Below are positions 16,913-26,647 of a stretch of 64,000 bases of DNA, in pieces (the stretch's first letter is position 1; every line of letters begins with the position of its first letter). Under the pieces are notes generated by a model, which searched no databases, had not been told where the DNA came from, and worked only from the letters and a program-made list of their open reading frames with translations. Source of the stretch: an uncultured Elusimicrobiales bacterium. GTDB lineage: Bacteria > Elusimicrobiota > Elusimicrobia > Elusimicrobiales > Elusimicrobiaceae. The stretch is from the NCBI GenBank assembly GCA_910576915.1, contig CAJTJT010000002.1:124001-188000 (forward strand). The letters run 5' to 3'. Made by a program: the position numbers and the translations under genes.

Positions 16913-17616
16913 TTTTCGGTTACCTCTTTTAATACGGCCAGCCCGTTGACACCTTCGCGGCGGCCCACTTCTTGTTTGACAACGGCGCAAATCCCTTCAA
17001 TTTGCGCGGGCGTTACGCCCACGTTAACCGCAAGCCCCATATGGGCGCGCAGCTGCGGATTTACGTTGCCCAGCGCCGTTAAAAAAGACACCGTCGCCAT
17101 TTCCCGTTGCCGGTCGGTCAGCACGCCGCGGGCGAAAATATCGGCAAACAGATGTTCTTTTAAGAACGTATCCGTATCCTGAATAAACGCCGCCGGACGG
17201 CTGGGAATATTTTGCCCCATCAAGCGCGCCAGGTTTTGGCGGCCGAGTTCGTATTTGTCGGTTCCGGCCGGGATTTGGGCGGGCGTTTGGCCCAGTTCGT
17301 CCGTCTTGCCTTGTGCGGCGCGCGCTTTAACCACCTGTTCCAGCGTGGCGGACGCATTCAAACAGCGGGGGAACCCCGTGTAGGCGTATAATTGCAAGAC
17401 CATTTCTTTTAATTCGTTTACGGTCCATCCTTCGTCCAAAGCGCGGTTGAATGCGGCGGTCAGTTTGGGCAAATTACCCACTGACGCCGTAGCGGCCGCC
17501 GCCGCAAAGGCTTGTTCTTTGGGCGTTAAATTATTGGCGGCTTGCTTCCAGTTATAAGCGTGCAGCGCCCCGGAACCGATGAGCCCGGCGGCCATCACGC
17601 CGATTAGTTTTTTCAT
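16909..17616 (-). CDS. Exported carboxymuconolactone decarboxylase-family protein
   Basis: 235 residues with a signal peptide (MKKLIGVMAAGLIGSGALHA). Two AhpD/CMD-like repeats: residues 35-100 (AFNRALDEGWTVNELKEMVL, YTGFPRCLNA) and 150-225 (EREMATVSFLTALG-like, HMGLAVNVGVTPAQIEGIC). The CxxC of true AhpD is absent from the first repeat. The family covers decarboxylases and peroxide or redox proteins, so function is open. Transcribed from a MerR-type promoter at 17651-17681 with the cupin gene behind it. Confidence 0.82.
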   Translation of the reverse strand: MKKLIGVMAAGLIGSGALHAYNWKQAANNLTPKEQAFAAAAATASVGNLPKLTAAFNRALDEGWTVNELKEMVLQLYAYTGFPRCLNASATLEQVVKARAAQGKTDELGQTPAQIPAGTDKYELGRQNLARLMGQNIPSRPAAFIQDTDTFLKEHLFADIFARGVLTDRQREMATVSFLTALGNVNPQLRAHMGLAVNVGVTPAQIEGICAVVKQEVGRREGVNGLAVLKEVTEK

Positions 17617-17650
17617 AAGAATCCTCCCCTGTTAAACAACTGTTTCTTTT

Positions 17651-17681
17651 ATTATAAATACTGGAGTTGGCTCCAAGTCAA
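17651..17681 (-). promoter_or_regulatory. MerR-type promoter/operator of the CMD-cupin operon
   Basis: On the minus strand: TTGACT (17681-17676), a 19-bp spacer holding the palindrome TGGAG-CCAA-CTCCA, then TATAAT (17656-17651). The over-long 19-bp spacer with a central palindrome is the hallmark of MerR-activated promoters. Its half-sites match those of the merR promoter at 22365-22395. Confidence 0.82.
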
Positions 17682-17721
17682 GCGGAAAAATAACCCGGGC
17701 GCCAAACGCCCGGGAGGGAGA

Positions 17722-18354
17722 TTATCGGTTGCTATCGTATATGGTTTGCCGTATTTTTAGGAAAAAACCGCGCGTAAGGAGCGCAAAAAGCCACGCCGCG
17801 CCCAGGTGCCGTGCAGTGGCCGCGGCAGCGGAAGGGGCGTGCGCGGAGAACGTTTCCAAAAACAAAAGTTTATTCCACAAATGCAGGGCGGCGCAGGCGT
17901 ACAGACCGTATAGGCCAAAGAGTAAGAAAAGTATTTTTACAGGCGTTCCCAGCGGGCGCTGCGGCAGGTGGAGCCCTACGTGTGCTCCCGTTAACGCGAG
18001 CCCCCAGTACGAAGCGCATAAGTGGAGTTTTCGCCAAAAAAGAGAGCCGTTTAAATCCAAAAATCCAAATACGTGTTGGGAAATCATCACGCCGCTTAAT
18101 GCCACGGCCAGCATGGCCGCCAAAAGGCCGATATTGATCCCCGCCCAAACCGTGCGGTAAGCGTTGTACGGCCCACGGAAAAGGGAAGCGTACCAGCGGA
18201 AATGAAACGCGTTGTGCACGGCAAACAAAACAAATAAAATAACGCCCAGCCGTTCGTGGCGCAACACTCCCGTCCAGGGAACGGCGAACATAACCAAAAG
18301 GAGGACGCTCATCAGCGCGTCCACGGTAATTTGGGCCGTTTTTTTCATGCGCAT
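17722..18354 (-). CDS. Membrane cytochrome b-like protein (DUF4405 type)
   Basis: 210 residues, about five or six membrane segments. Conserved histidines lie in helices (AVHNAFHFRWY, RKLHLCASYWG, GAHVGLHL), as expected for a haem b-binding DUF4405 protein; haem binding is inferred. Ribosome site AGGAGGAC 6 nt before the ATG. Last gene of the MerR-driven minus-strand series, 36 bp after the flavodoxin gene; it may supply electrons to, or accept them from, the exported flavodoxin. Confidence 0.72.
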   Translation of the reverse strand: MRMKKTAQITVDALMSVLLLVMFAVPWTGVLRHERLGVILFVLFAVHNAFHFRWYASLFRGPYNAYRTVWAGINIGLLAAMLAVALSGVMISQHVFGFLDLNGSLFWRKLHLCASYWGLALTGAHVGLHLPQRPLGTPVKILFLLFGLYGLYACAALHLWNKLLFLETFSAHAPSAAAATARHLGAAWLFALLTRGFFLKIRQTIYDSNR

Positions 18355-18390
18355 AAAAGCGTCCTCCTGAGGTAGATTTTCTTTATTATA

Positions 18391-18981
18391 CTATTTGGCC
18401 GCGCCCAGTTGGGTAAGCCACGCGGCGAGTGTTTTTTCGTTCGCGCCGGAAGAGCGGCCGGGGAACGTCATGGCGGTGCCGAAAGTTACACCCGCGAGCT
18501 GTTTTTTCATGTCGCGTTCGCAATTTTGCATGCCGCCGCCCCCGTGCGTGAAGAACGGCACGACGGTTTTGCCCTTAAAATCATACGCGGCCAAAAAGGC
18601 GGAAACCGCCGGAGCGTACGTGCCCCACCAGTTGGGCGAGCCGACGAAAACCATGTCGTAATCCGCCCAGTTTTCCGGTTTAGACGTGAGTTCCGGTTTA
18701 AATCCGGCCTGGATTTCTTTTTTGGCCTGCGCCGTCATGGCGTTATAGGCTTCGGGATATTGGTGGTCCGTAGTGATTTCGAACAGCGTTCCGCCCGTAG
18801 CTTTGGCGATTTGCTGCGCCACCGCCTGCGTGTTGCCGGAATACGAGTAATACACCACTAGTATTTTTTTAGGCGCGTTTTCGGCCGCCGGGGCGGCCGT
18901 TGCGTCCGCGTCTTGGGTGTTGGTACAGGCGGCCAGGATGCATGTCATGAGGGTTGTCAGTAAGAGATGTGTTCTTTTCAT
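18391..18981 (-). CDS. Flavodoxin-family lipoprotein
   Basis: 196 residues. Lipoprotein signal ending ILAAC, then a flavodoxin fold: ILVVYYSYSGNTQAVAQQIA is the FMN phosphate loop, VFVGSPNWWGTYAPAV the isoalloxazine loop, and FFTHGGGGMQ the third. Most flavodoxins are cytoplasmic, so a lipid-anchored one is notable. Starts 2 nt after the aldo/keto reductase stop. ATG 18981 follows GGAGGAAT. Confidence 0.85.
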   Translation of the reverse strand: MKRTHLLLTTLMTCILAACTNTQDADATAAPAAENAPKKILVVYYSYSGNTQAVAQQIAKATGGTLFEITTDHQYPEAYNAMTAQAKKEIQAGFKPELTSKPENWADYDMVFVGSPNWWGTYAPAVSAFLAAYDFKGKTVVPFFTHGGGGMQNCERDMKKQLAGVTFGTAMTFPGRSSGANEKTLAAWLTQLGAAK

Positions 18982-18983
18982 GT

Positions 18984-20718
<1,735 letters not shown>

Positions 20719-20775
20719 ATTACTCCAAAATCTCCGGTTTGGCCGTAAACGGAAGCGTTTGCGCGGCCGACATGT

Positions 20776-21858
20776 TTATTCCCACCAGCGGGAGGAAACG
20801 GTTTCCCCCGGGAGGAATTTTTCGCCCAGTTTGGGGGTGGAAAATTTTACGTTTTGTTCCTGCGCCAGCCGGGCGGTTGTTTTTACGGATTCGTTCCACG
20901 GGTGTGCCGCCAAATTAAACACGCCCCAGTGGGCGGGAATTATCTCTTTGGCGCGCGTTTCCTGCGCCACGCGTACGGCCTGGTGCGGAAATAAATGTAA
21001 ATTGGGCCACCCTTCATTCCAGGCGTCTATTTCGATAAGCGCCACGTCAAACGGACCGTATTCTTGGCCGATTTGCTTAAAGAACGTTTCTTTATATCCC
21101 GTATCACCGCTGAAGTAAGCGCGTTTGTCTTTGCTTTGCAAAACATAACCGTTCCAATGAGTTTTGTTTTTATCCCAGCCGCTCCGGCCCGTATAGTGCG
21201 AAGCGGGTACCGCCGTTACGGTTAAGTTGTCCGTTTGAAAGGAATCGCCCCAGTCCAGTTCGCGGATATTTTGCGGTTTTACGCCCCACCCGCGCAGCGT
21301 TCTTCCCAGGCCTGCCGGGACGATAAACACCGCGTCCGTGTTTTTTAAAGCGCGGACGGTTGAGCGTTCCAAATGGTCGTAATGGTTGTGGGAGATAAGC
21401 ACGATGTCCGTTTGCGGGATATCGCTTCGTTTTAACGGGGCGTCGGCACGGCGGCCGAACATAAAAGGAATCGGCGCGGCGTTACCCAAAACGGGGTCAG
21501 TCAGCAGCCGTTTGCCGCCGATTTCCAGGATAAAAGACGAATGCCCCAGCCAGTAGACGGCCAGCGGCGCGGGCGTTCCAAAGGAGTCCGCGTGCAGCGT
21601 TTCCCGCGGCAGGTTCAGTTTTTCGGGGAAAAAGGCGGACAGCAAAAAGGCCATCATGCCGGAGGAGCCCGTCATTTTTTCGGAATGGACGGACATGTCT
21701 TTGGGCGGAATAAAACGGCCGTCTTTAAAATAGGGTTTTTCAGCGTACGGGCGCAGGTCTCGTTCCGTGGGGGCGGAACCCAGCTGCGGCCATACAAAGA
21801 AAACGGCCCAGCCTAAAAATAAAAGTAATAAAAGAAAGAGAATTTTAAGCATTTTCAT
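20776..21858 (-). CDS. Membrane-anchored metallo-beta-lactamase-fold hydrolase (NAPE-PLD/UlaG-like)
   Basis: 360 residues with an N-terminal membrane anchor (residues 3-24). Core motifs: YWLGHSSFILEIGG, LLTDPVLG, SHNHYDHLE (HxHxDH zinc site), VPASHYTGRSGWDKNKTHW, YFSGDTGY and PAHWGVFNLAAHPWNE. This arrangement is that of the NAPE-PLD/UlaG branch, which includes phospholipases and lactonases. Substrate unknown. Second gene of the MerR series. Confidence 0.85.
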   Translation of the reverse strand: MKMLKILFLLLLLFLGWAVFFVWPQLGSAPTERDLRPYAEKPYFKDGRFIPPKDMSVHSEKMTGSSGMMAFLLSAFFPEKLNLPRETLHADSFGTPAPLAVYWLGHSSFILEIGGKRLLTDPVLGNAAPIPFMFGRRADAPLKRSDIPQTDIVLISHNHYDHLERSTVRALKNTDAVFIVPAGLGRTLRGWGVKPQNIRELDWGDSFQTDNLTVTAVPASHYTGRSGWDKNKTHWNGYVLQSKDKRAYFSGDTGYKETFFKQIGQEYGPFDVALIEIDAWNEGWPNLHLFPHQAVRVAQETRAKEIIPAHWGVFNLAAHPWNESVKTTARLAQEQNVKFSTPKLGEKFLPGETVSSRWWE

Positions 21859-21962
21859 ATTTTAATGCGGCGCGGGAATTACGCCCGCGCCGTTGAAACA
21901 AGTTGCGGGCCCGGGTACGTACGGCAGGCCCGGCGGCAGAAGACACCGGCATTATGCTGGGG

Positions 21963-22346
21963 TTAGTCCTCTTTTAACAATTTTTTCTCGCATACGACGA
22001 TTTTTTCGTCGTATACTTCGATTTTATGGTTTAAGCGTTTCAGTACTTCCTGCATTTCGGCCACGCGCGCGGCCAGTGCGTCGCGTTCTTTTATCAGCAG
22101 GTTTTTGCGTTTCTGCAGCGTGCGGTTGCCGCGGCGGAACAGGGCTACGTATTCAATCAGCGTTTCGATGGACAGGCCCGCCCCGCGCATACATTTGATA
22201 AATTCCACCCAGCCGCAGTCGCCGGGCGTATAGTCGCGCACGCCGCTTTCTTTGCGGTGCACGGGGGGAATTAAACCTGCTTTTTCATAATAGCGAAGGG
22301 TGTCGACGGGAAGGCCGTACTTTTCGCTCACTTCGGAAATGGTCAT
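21963..22346 (-). CDS. MerR-family transcriptional regulator
   Basis: 127 residues. Winged helix MTISEVSEKYGLPVDTLRYY at the N-terminus, with YEKAGLIPPV and RDYTPGDC after it, then a dimerisation helix near residues 80-115. No CxnC metal site of the mercury or zinc type; a single C20-style residue set (CGWVEFIKC, VVCEKK) could sense electrophiles or redox state, as in AdhR/NmlR-like regulators. It has its own MerR-type promoter, and the same operator lies 4.7 kb away at 17651, so it probably autoregulates and controls the whole cluster. Confidence 0.88.
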   Translation of the reverse strand: MTISEVSEKYGLPVDTLRYYEKAGLIPPVHRKESGVRDYTPGDCGWVEFIKCMRGAGLSIETLIEYVALFRRGNRTLQKRKNLLIKERDALAARVAEMQEVLKRLNHKIEVYDEKIVVCEKKLLKED

Positions 22347-22364
22347 GGGAACCTCCTACGTAAT

Positions 22365-22395
22365 ATTATAAAGTTTGGAGTTAACTCCAAGTCAA
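22365..22395 (-). promoter_or_regulatory. MerR-type autoregulated promoter/operator
   Basis: On the minus strand: TTGACT (22395-22390), a 19-bp spacer with palindrome TTGGAGTTAACTCCAA, TATAAT (22370-22365). Lies 18 bp upstream of merR. Confidence 0.85.
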
Positions 22396-22460
22396 GGGGG
22401 AATTTAAAAAAATCCCTTCCCCCCGAAAAAGGGAGAAGGGATTGTAAAACGCGGAAGAAT

Positions 22461-23657
22461 TTAGCGTTTAAGGGCAATCAGCCCGCACGTAAGGGAGAGT
22501 ATGGCGCAGGCGGTAAACGTAATGCCCGTGGGCAGTAAAATGTCGCCAAGCCCCACCAGCGGGGACACGAGTCCGCCGAACAAAAAGCATACCGCCCCGA
22601 ACAGGGCTGACGCCGTCCCGGCGCGGGCGCGTTCGGCGTTCATGGCCAGGGTAGTGGCGGCGGTAAACGTAAGGCCCATGGCAAGCAGCATGATAAAAAG
22701 CAACCCTTCAAACAGTATGATGGACGCGCCGCTTTGTAACGCGCACAAAACCGCCACGCTGCATACCAACATCCCGATACAGCTGGTTAAAATGCACGTT
22801 TCCAAGCGTTTAAATTTAACGGACAGTGCAGCCCCCGTGCCGATAGCCACCGCGTTGGCGGCAAAAAACAGGCTGAACGCAAACGGGCTGAAGCCGTAAT
22901 GCTGTTGAATAATAAACGGCGACGCGGCGATATACGCAAACAAAAGCGCCTGGGCGAAGGCCATTTGGAGCGTATAAAAAAGGTAGCGGCGGTTGGAAAA
23001 CAGCGGTTTAAAAAGCGCGAGCATTTTTATTAATTTTTGTTTTGTGCGCCGTTTGGTGGAAAGCGATTCATTAAAATGAATACACGCGGCCAGCACCAAA
23101 GCGCCCAGCACAAACAGCACCCCGAACACACCGCGCCAGGAAGTCACTTTCAGCACGCTGCCGCCGATAACGGGCGCGGCCACCGGGGCGATGCCGTTAA
23201 TCGCGCCCACGATGGCGAGCGCGGTGGCCAGGTTGCGGCCTTTAAATTTATCCGTGGCGATGGAGCGGGAGATAACGATTCCGCCCGCAGCCGCCATCCC
23301 CTGCACCAGGCGCAGGGCGATAAACAGGCGGATGTTCGGCGTAAAAATACATCCCGCCGTTGCCAGCAGGTACAAAACCATAGACGCCAAAAGCGGCAGA
23401 CGGCGGCCGAATTTATCGCTTAGCGGACCGAAGATAATTTGGCCGATCGCCAGCCCCAACATGGAAAACGTCAGCCCCAGCTGCACCATGGAAGCGCTGA
23501 CGCCGAAATAGTGCGTCATAGCGGGGAGGCTGGGCAGGTACATATCCGTTACAAACGGCGCAAACGCCGTCAGCATGCCCAGAAAGACAAATAAAAAAAA
23601 GGCCGAATTGCGCCTTTTAGTGGAGGATCCCTGCCAGGTTTTTTGTTGTTGTTTCAT
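22461..23657 (-). CDS. Bcr/CflA-type MFS drug efflux transporter
   Basis: 398 residues with 12 membrane segments. Family marks: FVTDMYLPSLPAM in helix 1, GPLSDKFGRRLPLL (motif A loop), and RLVQGMAAAGGIVISRSIA in helix 4-5. Proton-driven export of drugs or metabolites across the inner membrane. Start set at MKQQQK (23657); the longer frame upstream is not protein-like. Lies upstream of merR but is not shown to carry its operator. Confidence 0.9.
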   Translation of the reverse strand: MKQQQKTWQGSSTKRRNSAFFLFVFLGMLTAFAPFVTDMYLPSLPAMTHYFGVSASMVQLGLTFSMLGLAIGQIIFGPLSDKFGRRLPLLASMVLYLLATAGCIFTPNIRLFIALRLVQGMAAAGGIVISRSIATDKFKGRNLATALAIVGAINGIAPVAAPVIGGSVLKVTSWRGVFGVLFVLGALVLAACIHFNESLSTKRRTKQKLIKMLALFKPLFSNRRYLFYTLQMAFAQALLFAYIAASPFIIQQHYGFSPFAFSLFFAANAVAIGTGAALSVKFKRLETCILTSCIGMLVCSVAVLCALQSGASIILFEGLLFIMLLAMGLTFTAATTLAMNAERARAGTASALFGAVCFLFGGLVSPLVGLGDILLPTGITFTACAILSLTCGLIALKR

Positions 23658-23734
23658 ATAAAAATTATATCTTTTTTGGGCGTAAATCCGCCAAAGGGTC
23701 AAAAGTCCCAGGCGGCAGATGGGCCCAAGTATTT

Positions 23735-23771
23735 TTGCGGGCGAATTTGGTAAAAAAGTAAAATATATATA
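23735..23771 (+). promoter_or_regulatory. Promoter giving a leaderless mRNA for the HAD phosphatase
   Basis: TTGCGG (23735-23740), 18-bp spacer, TAAAAT (23759-23764), then 7 nt to the ATG. No ribosome site fits between. Confidence 0.5.
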
Positions 23772-24785
23772 ATGAAAAATCTCCTGCTTTGGCTTGCCGT
23801 GCCGGTGTTTTTTTGCGGGGCGTTCGCGCCCGCGCCCGTTTTTGCACAGGGGAAAAACCCGGTAAAAATTTGGCGGCAGAGCCAAAAAGCCGTTTCCGCG
23901 CTGGAAAGCAAAACTTTAAAACAGGTAAGGCGGGCCGCTTCTTCCGCGGCTGCGTTGCGGGCGGGTACGCCCGCGGTGGCGGCGGGTACTGTTAAAGCGG
24001 GCTCCGCGGCGGTGCAAGTTCCGTCCGCTCTTTCGCGCCTGCCGGAAGTTTCTTCCGCACTTACGCTTCCTGCGCCCGTTCCGCTGTCCGTTCCCGGTAC
24101 GCTTTCGGCCAAGCCGGTCATTTTCCCCGGTAAAGAAACGGTGGACGCCGTGATTTTTGATTTGGACGGAACGCTGCTTGACTCTCTTTCCGCCTGGGAA
24201 CATTCCGGCACGAATTTTTTGCGTACGCAAGGTATTACGCCGCCGGAAGGGCTGGATGAGAAATTAGTCAAAATGTCGCTGATGGACGGTGCGCGCCTGT
24301 TAAAAGAAATGTTTTCCCTGCCGCAGGAGCCGGAAGAAATCCTGCGCCTGACGCTGGACCCGATCCGCCGCCATTACTTTGAAGACATCCCCGCCAAACC
24401 CGGCGTGCCGGAAACCTTGCGTCATTTAAAAGCGCAAGGCGTTAAATTGTGCGTGGCTACGGCTTCGGACGGAGAGTTGGCTCGGGTGGCCCTGGCGCGC
24501 CTGGAACTGCTGGATTTATTTGATTTTGTGCTGACGTGCGACGAAGTGGGCGTGGGCAAACGCAGCCCGGCCGTGTATGAAGAAGCGCTCCGCCGGTTGG
24601 GGACGGAAAAATCCCGCACGCTTGTGGCGGAAGACGCCCCGTATGCCCTGCAAACCGCCCGCCGCGCCGGATTTATGACGGCCGGTGTGGCCGACCCGCA
24701 CACGCTGCCCGAAGGGGCGCGGCAAATGCGCGCCGAGGCGGATTTTTACGTAGAAACTTTTTTAGAAGGCGTGTATAAAAAATAA
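23772..24785 (+). CDS. Exported HAD-family phosphatase with Ala/Pro-rich linker
   Basis: 337 residues. Signal peptide (MKNLLLWLAVPVFFCGAFAP), then a low-complexity Ala, Val, Ser and Pro segment to about residue 120, then a complete phosphoglycolate-phosphatase-like HAD domain: VIFDLDGTLLDS (nucleophile Asp), TASDGELARVA, KRSPAVYEEALRRLG (Lys), VAEDAPYALQTARRAGF. Enzymes of this subgroup are normally cytoplasmic, so export is odd. Substrate unknown. Confidence 0.82.
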   Translation: MKNLLLWLAVPVFFCGAFAPAPVFAQGKNPVKIWRQSQKAVSALESKTLKQVRRAASSAAALRAGTPAVAAGTVKAGSAAVQVPSALSRLPEVSSALTLPAPVPLSVPGTLSAKPVIFPGKETVDAVIFDLDGTLLDSLSAWEHSGTNFLRTQGITPPEGLDEKLVKMSLMDGARLLKEMFSLPQEPEEILRLTLDPIRRHYFEDIPAKPGVPETLRHLKAQGVKLCVATASDGELARVALARLELLDLFDFVLTCDEVGVGKRSPAVYEEALRRLGTEKSRTLVAEDAPYALQTARRAGFMTAGVADPHTLPEGARQMRAEADFYVETFLEGVYKK

Positions 24786-24798
24786 ATTGATCGTTTTG

Positions 24799-24868
24799 TA
24801 AGCCCCGCTTCGGCGGGGTTTTTTATGTTTTGTAAACCCTCCGGTGCTGCCCGGAGGGCTTTTTTATA
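24799..24868 (+). terminator. Two tandem terminator hairpins
   Basis: AGCCCCGC / GCGGGG plus TTTTTT at 24799-24826, and CCCTCCGG / CCGGAGGG plus TTTTTT at 24836-24868. Confidence 0.75.
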
Positions 24869-24961
24869 ACGCCAAACTAACCTTTTTTTATCTTTGCGGG
24901 GGAAACATAAAACGGGTATAGTAAAGGGGTAGGCCTACTAAAATCAGGAGGGTAATAAGTT

Positions 24962-26176
24962 ATGTGGGAAAAAGACATTAACATTAACGAAGTGCGCGAA
25001 ATCCGCAGCCGGACGACCGTTTATTTCGGCGTGGGGGCGATTGCCAAAATCGCGGATATTTGCCAGGATTTGAAAGCCAAAGGGTTAGATAAAATTATCG
25101 TGATGACGGGCCGCGGCGCGTACAAAAAAACGGGCGCGTGGGACCACGTGGTAAAAGCGTTTGCCGATAACGGCATTTCGTACGTCCATTACGACAAAGT
25201 AACCCCGAACCCGAATACCCACCACGTAAACGAAGCCGCCAAAATGGCCGCCGATTTCGGCGCCAAAGCAATGCTTGCCATCGGCGGCGGTTCCGCCATC
25301 GACGCGGGCAAAAGTGTGGCGATTTTGATGAAAAACCCCGGCAAAACCGCCGAAGAATTGTACGAATTTGCGTTTACGCCCACCGAAGCCGCGCCGATTA
25401 TCGCCATTAACCTGACGCACGGCACCGGCTCCGAAGCCAACCGTTTTGCGGTGGTGACCATTGAAGAAAAAGATTTCAAACCTGCCATCGCTTACGATTG
25501 CATCTATCCGATGTATTCCATTGACGACCCGGCCCTGATGACCGGCCTGTCCGAAGACCAGACGCGCTATGTATCCATCGACGCGGTCAACCACGTGGTG
25601 GAAGCCTCTACCACCAAGGCGACCTCGCCGTATGCGATTGATTTGGGTGTTTCCGTCGTTAAACTGGTGGCGGAATACCTGCCCGCCGCGTTGAAAGACC
25701 CGAAAGATTTGCAGGCGCGTTACTTCCTCGCGTATGCGGCTTTGATTGCCGGTATCAGCTTTGACAACGGGCTCTTGCACTACACGCACGCGTTGGAGCA
25801 CCCGCTTTCCGGCGTGAACCCGAATTTGACGCACGGGTTGGGCCTTGCGATGCTGCTGCCTGCCGTCATCAAAAACATTTACAAAGCCAAACCCGCCACC
25901 TTGGCCGACCTGCTTGCGCCGATTGTGCCCGATTTGACGGGCTGCCCGTGCGAAGCCGACAAAGTGGCCGCGGGCGTGGAAAAGTGGCTGTTCTCCGTCG
26001 GCTCCACGCATAAACTGGAGGACGAAGGCTTTAAAGCGTCCGACGTGGATAAACTGGTGGAGCTGGCGTTTAACACGCCGTCTTTGGGCGGACTGTTGTC
26101 TATCGCACCGACCGAAGCCACCAAAGATGCGGTCCGCGCGATTTACACCGAATCGCTCAAACCGTATACCAAATAA
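24962..26176 (+). CDS. Iron-containing alcohol dehydrogenase
   Basis: 404 residues, group III alcohol dehydrogenase; interconverts aldehydes or ketones with alcohols using NAD(P)H. GGGSAIDAGKSVAILMKNPG is the nucleotide-binding loop. The iron ligands sit in SIDAVNHVVEA (Asp and His), HYTHALEHPLSG and NLTHGLGLAM (His). Ribosome site AGGAGGG. Likely fermentative redox balancing; substrate not deducible. Confidence 0.93.
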   Translation: MWEKDININEVREIRSRTTVYFGVGAIAKIADICQDLKAKGLDKIIVMTGRGAYKKTGAWDHVVKAFADNGISYVHYDKVTPNPNTHHVNEAAKMAADFGAKAMLAIGGGSAIDAGKSVAILMKNPGKTAEELYEFAFTPTEAAPIIAINLTHGTGSEANRFAVVTIEEKDFKPAIAYDCIYPMYSIDDPALMTGLSEDQTRYVSIDAVNHVVEASTTKATSPYAIDLGVSVVKLVAEYLPAALKDPKDLQARYFLAYAALIAGISFDNGLLHYTHALEHPLSGVNPNLTHGLGLAMLLPAVIKNIYKAKPATLADLLAPIVPDLTGCPCEADKVAAGVEKWLFSVGSTHKLEDEGFKASDVDKLVELAFNTPSLGGLLSIAPTEATKDAVRAIYTESLKPYTK

Positions 26177-26193
26177 GCTGTTTTGCCGTTGAA

Positions 26194-26223
26194 AAAGCCC
26201 CGCTTTCCGGCGGGGCTTTTTTG
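26194..26223 (+). terminator. Terminator after the alcohol dehydrogenase
   Basis: AAAAAGCCCCGC / GCGGGGCTTTTTT. The same core, CCCCGCTTTCCGGCGGGG, is reused at 27633-27664. Confidence 0.85.
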
Positions 26224-26269
26224 TGTATATGGCTTGTGCGTTTATATTTTTTCATTTTGCGAACGCAGC

Positions 26270-26322
26270 TTGACAAAAAAGTTATTATAGTTCTATAATT
26301 CCAGTATAATGGAATTATAGAA
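26270..26322 (+). promoter_or_regulatory. ArsR-type promoter with overlapping palindromic operator
   Basis: TTGACA (26270-26275), 18-bp spacer, TATAAT (26294-26299). A 12-bp perfect inverted repeat TTCTATAATTCC / GGAATTATAGAA with an 8-nt centre (26291-26322) covers the -10 box and the start site, as expected for repression by the ArsR protein encoded next. Confidence 0.82.
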
Positions 26323-26335
26323 GGAGCGTTTGAAT

Positions 26336-26647
26336 ATGAAAATAGAAAAGTATGTAACAATCTTTGAAGCATTGGCGCAAGCATCCCGATTGAAAATTTT
26401 TCGTTTGTTAGTCAAAGCGGGGCCGGACGGTATTTGTCCGTGTGAGCTGGCGGAACGTTTAAAAATGCCGCGTAATACGCTGTCTTTTCATTTGGCGTTG
26501 CTGACGCAGGCGGGGTTGTGCTGTTCGGAACGAAAAGGAAAAAATTTATTCTATCGGGCACAGTGCGGCGCAGTGGCGGACGCGGCGGAATTTTTGTTAA
26601 AAGACTGCTGTGGATGTAATATGCCGCAGGAGGTAAGCCATGTTTGA
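26336..26647 (+). CDS. ArsR/SmtB-family metalloid-responsive repressor
   Basis: 103 residues. Winged-helix with recognition segment MPRNTLSFHLALLTQAGL. Cysteines are placed for soft-metal or arsenic sensing: GICPCELAE, GLCCSERK and a C-terminal KDCCGCNMP. Probably releases the operator above when it binds arsenic(III), antimony(III) or a thiophilic metal, freeing the permease gene. ATG 26336 follows AAGGAG. The stop overlaps the permease start by 8 nt. Confidence 0.88.
   Translation: MKIEKYVTIFEALAQASRLKIFRLLVKAGPDGICPCELAERLKMPRNTLSFHLALLTQAGLCCSERKGKNLFYRAQCGAVADAAEFLLKDCCGCNMPQEVSHV

Noticed and set aside
25085..26011. A 308-codon open frame antisense to the alcohol dehydrogenase
   Set aside because: Shadow of a conserved gene, with Arg, Gly and Phe-biased composition and no ribosome site.
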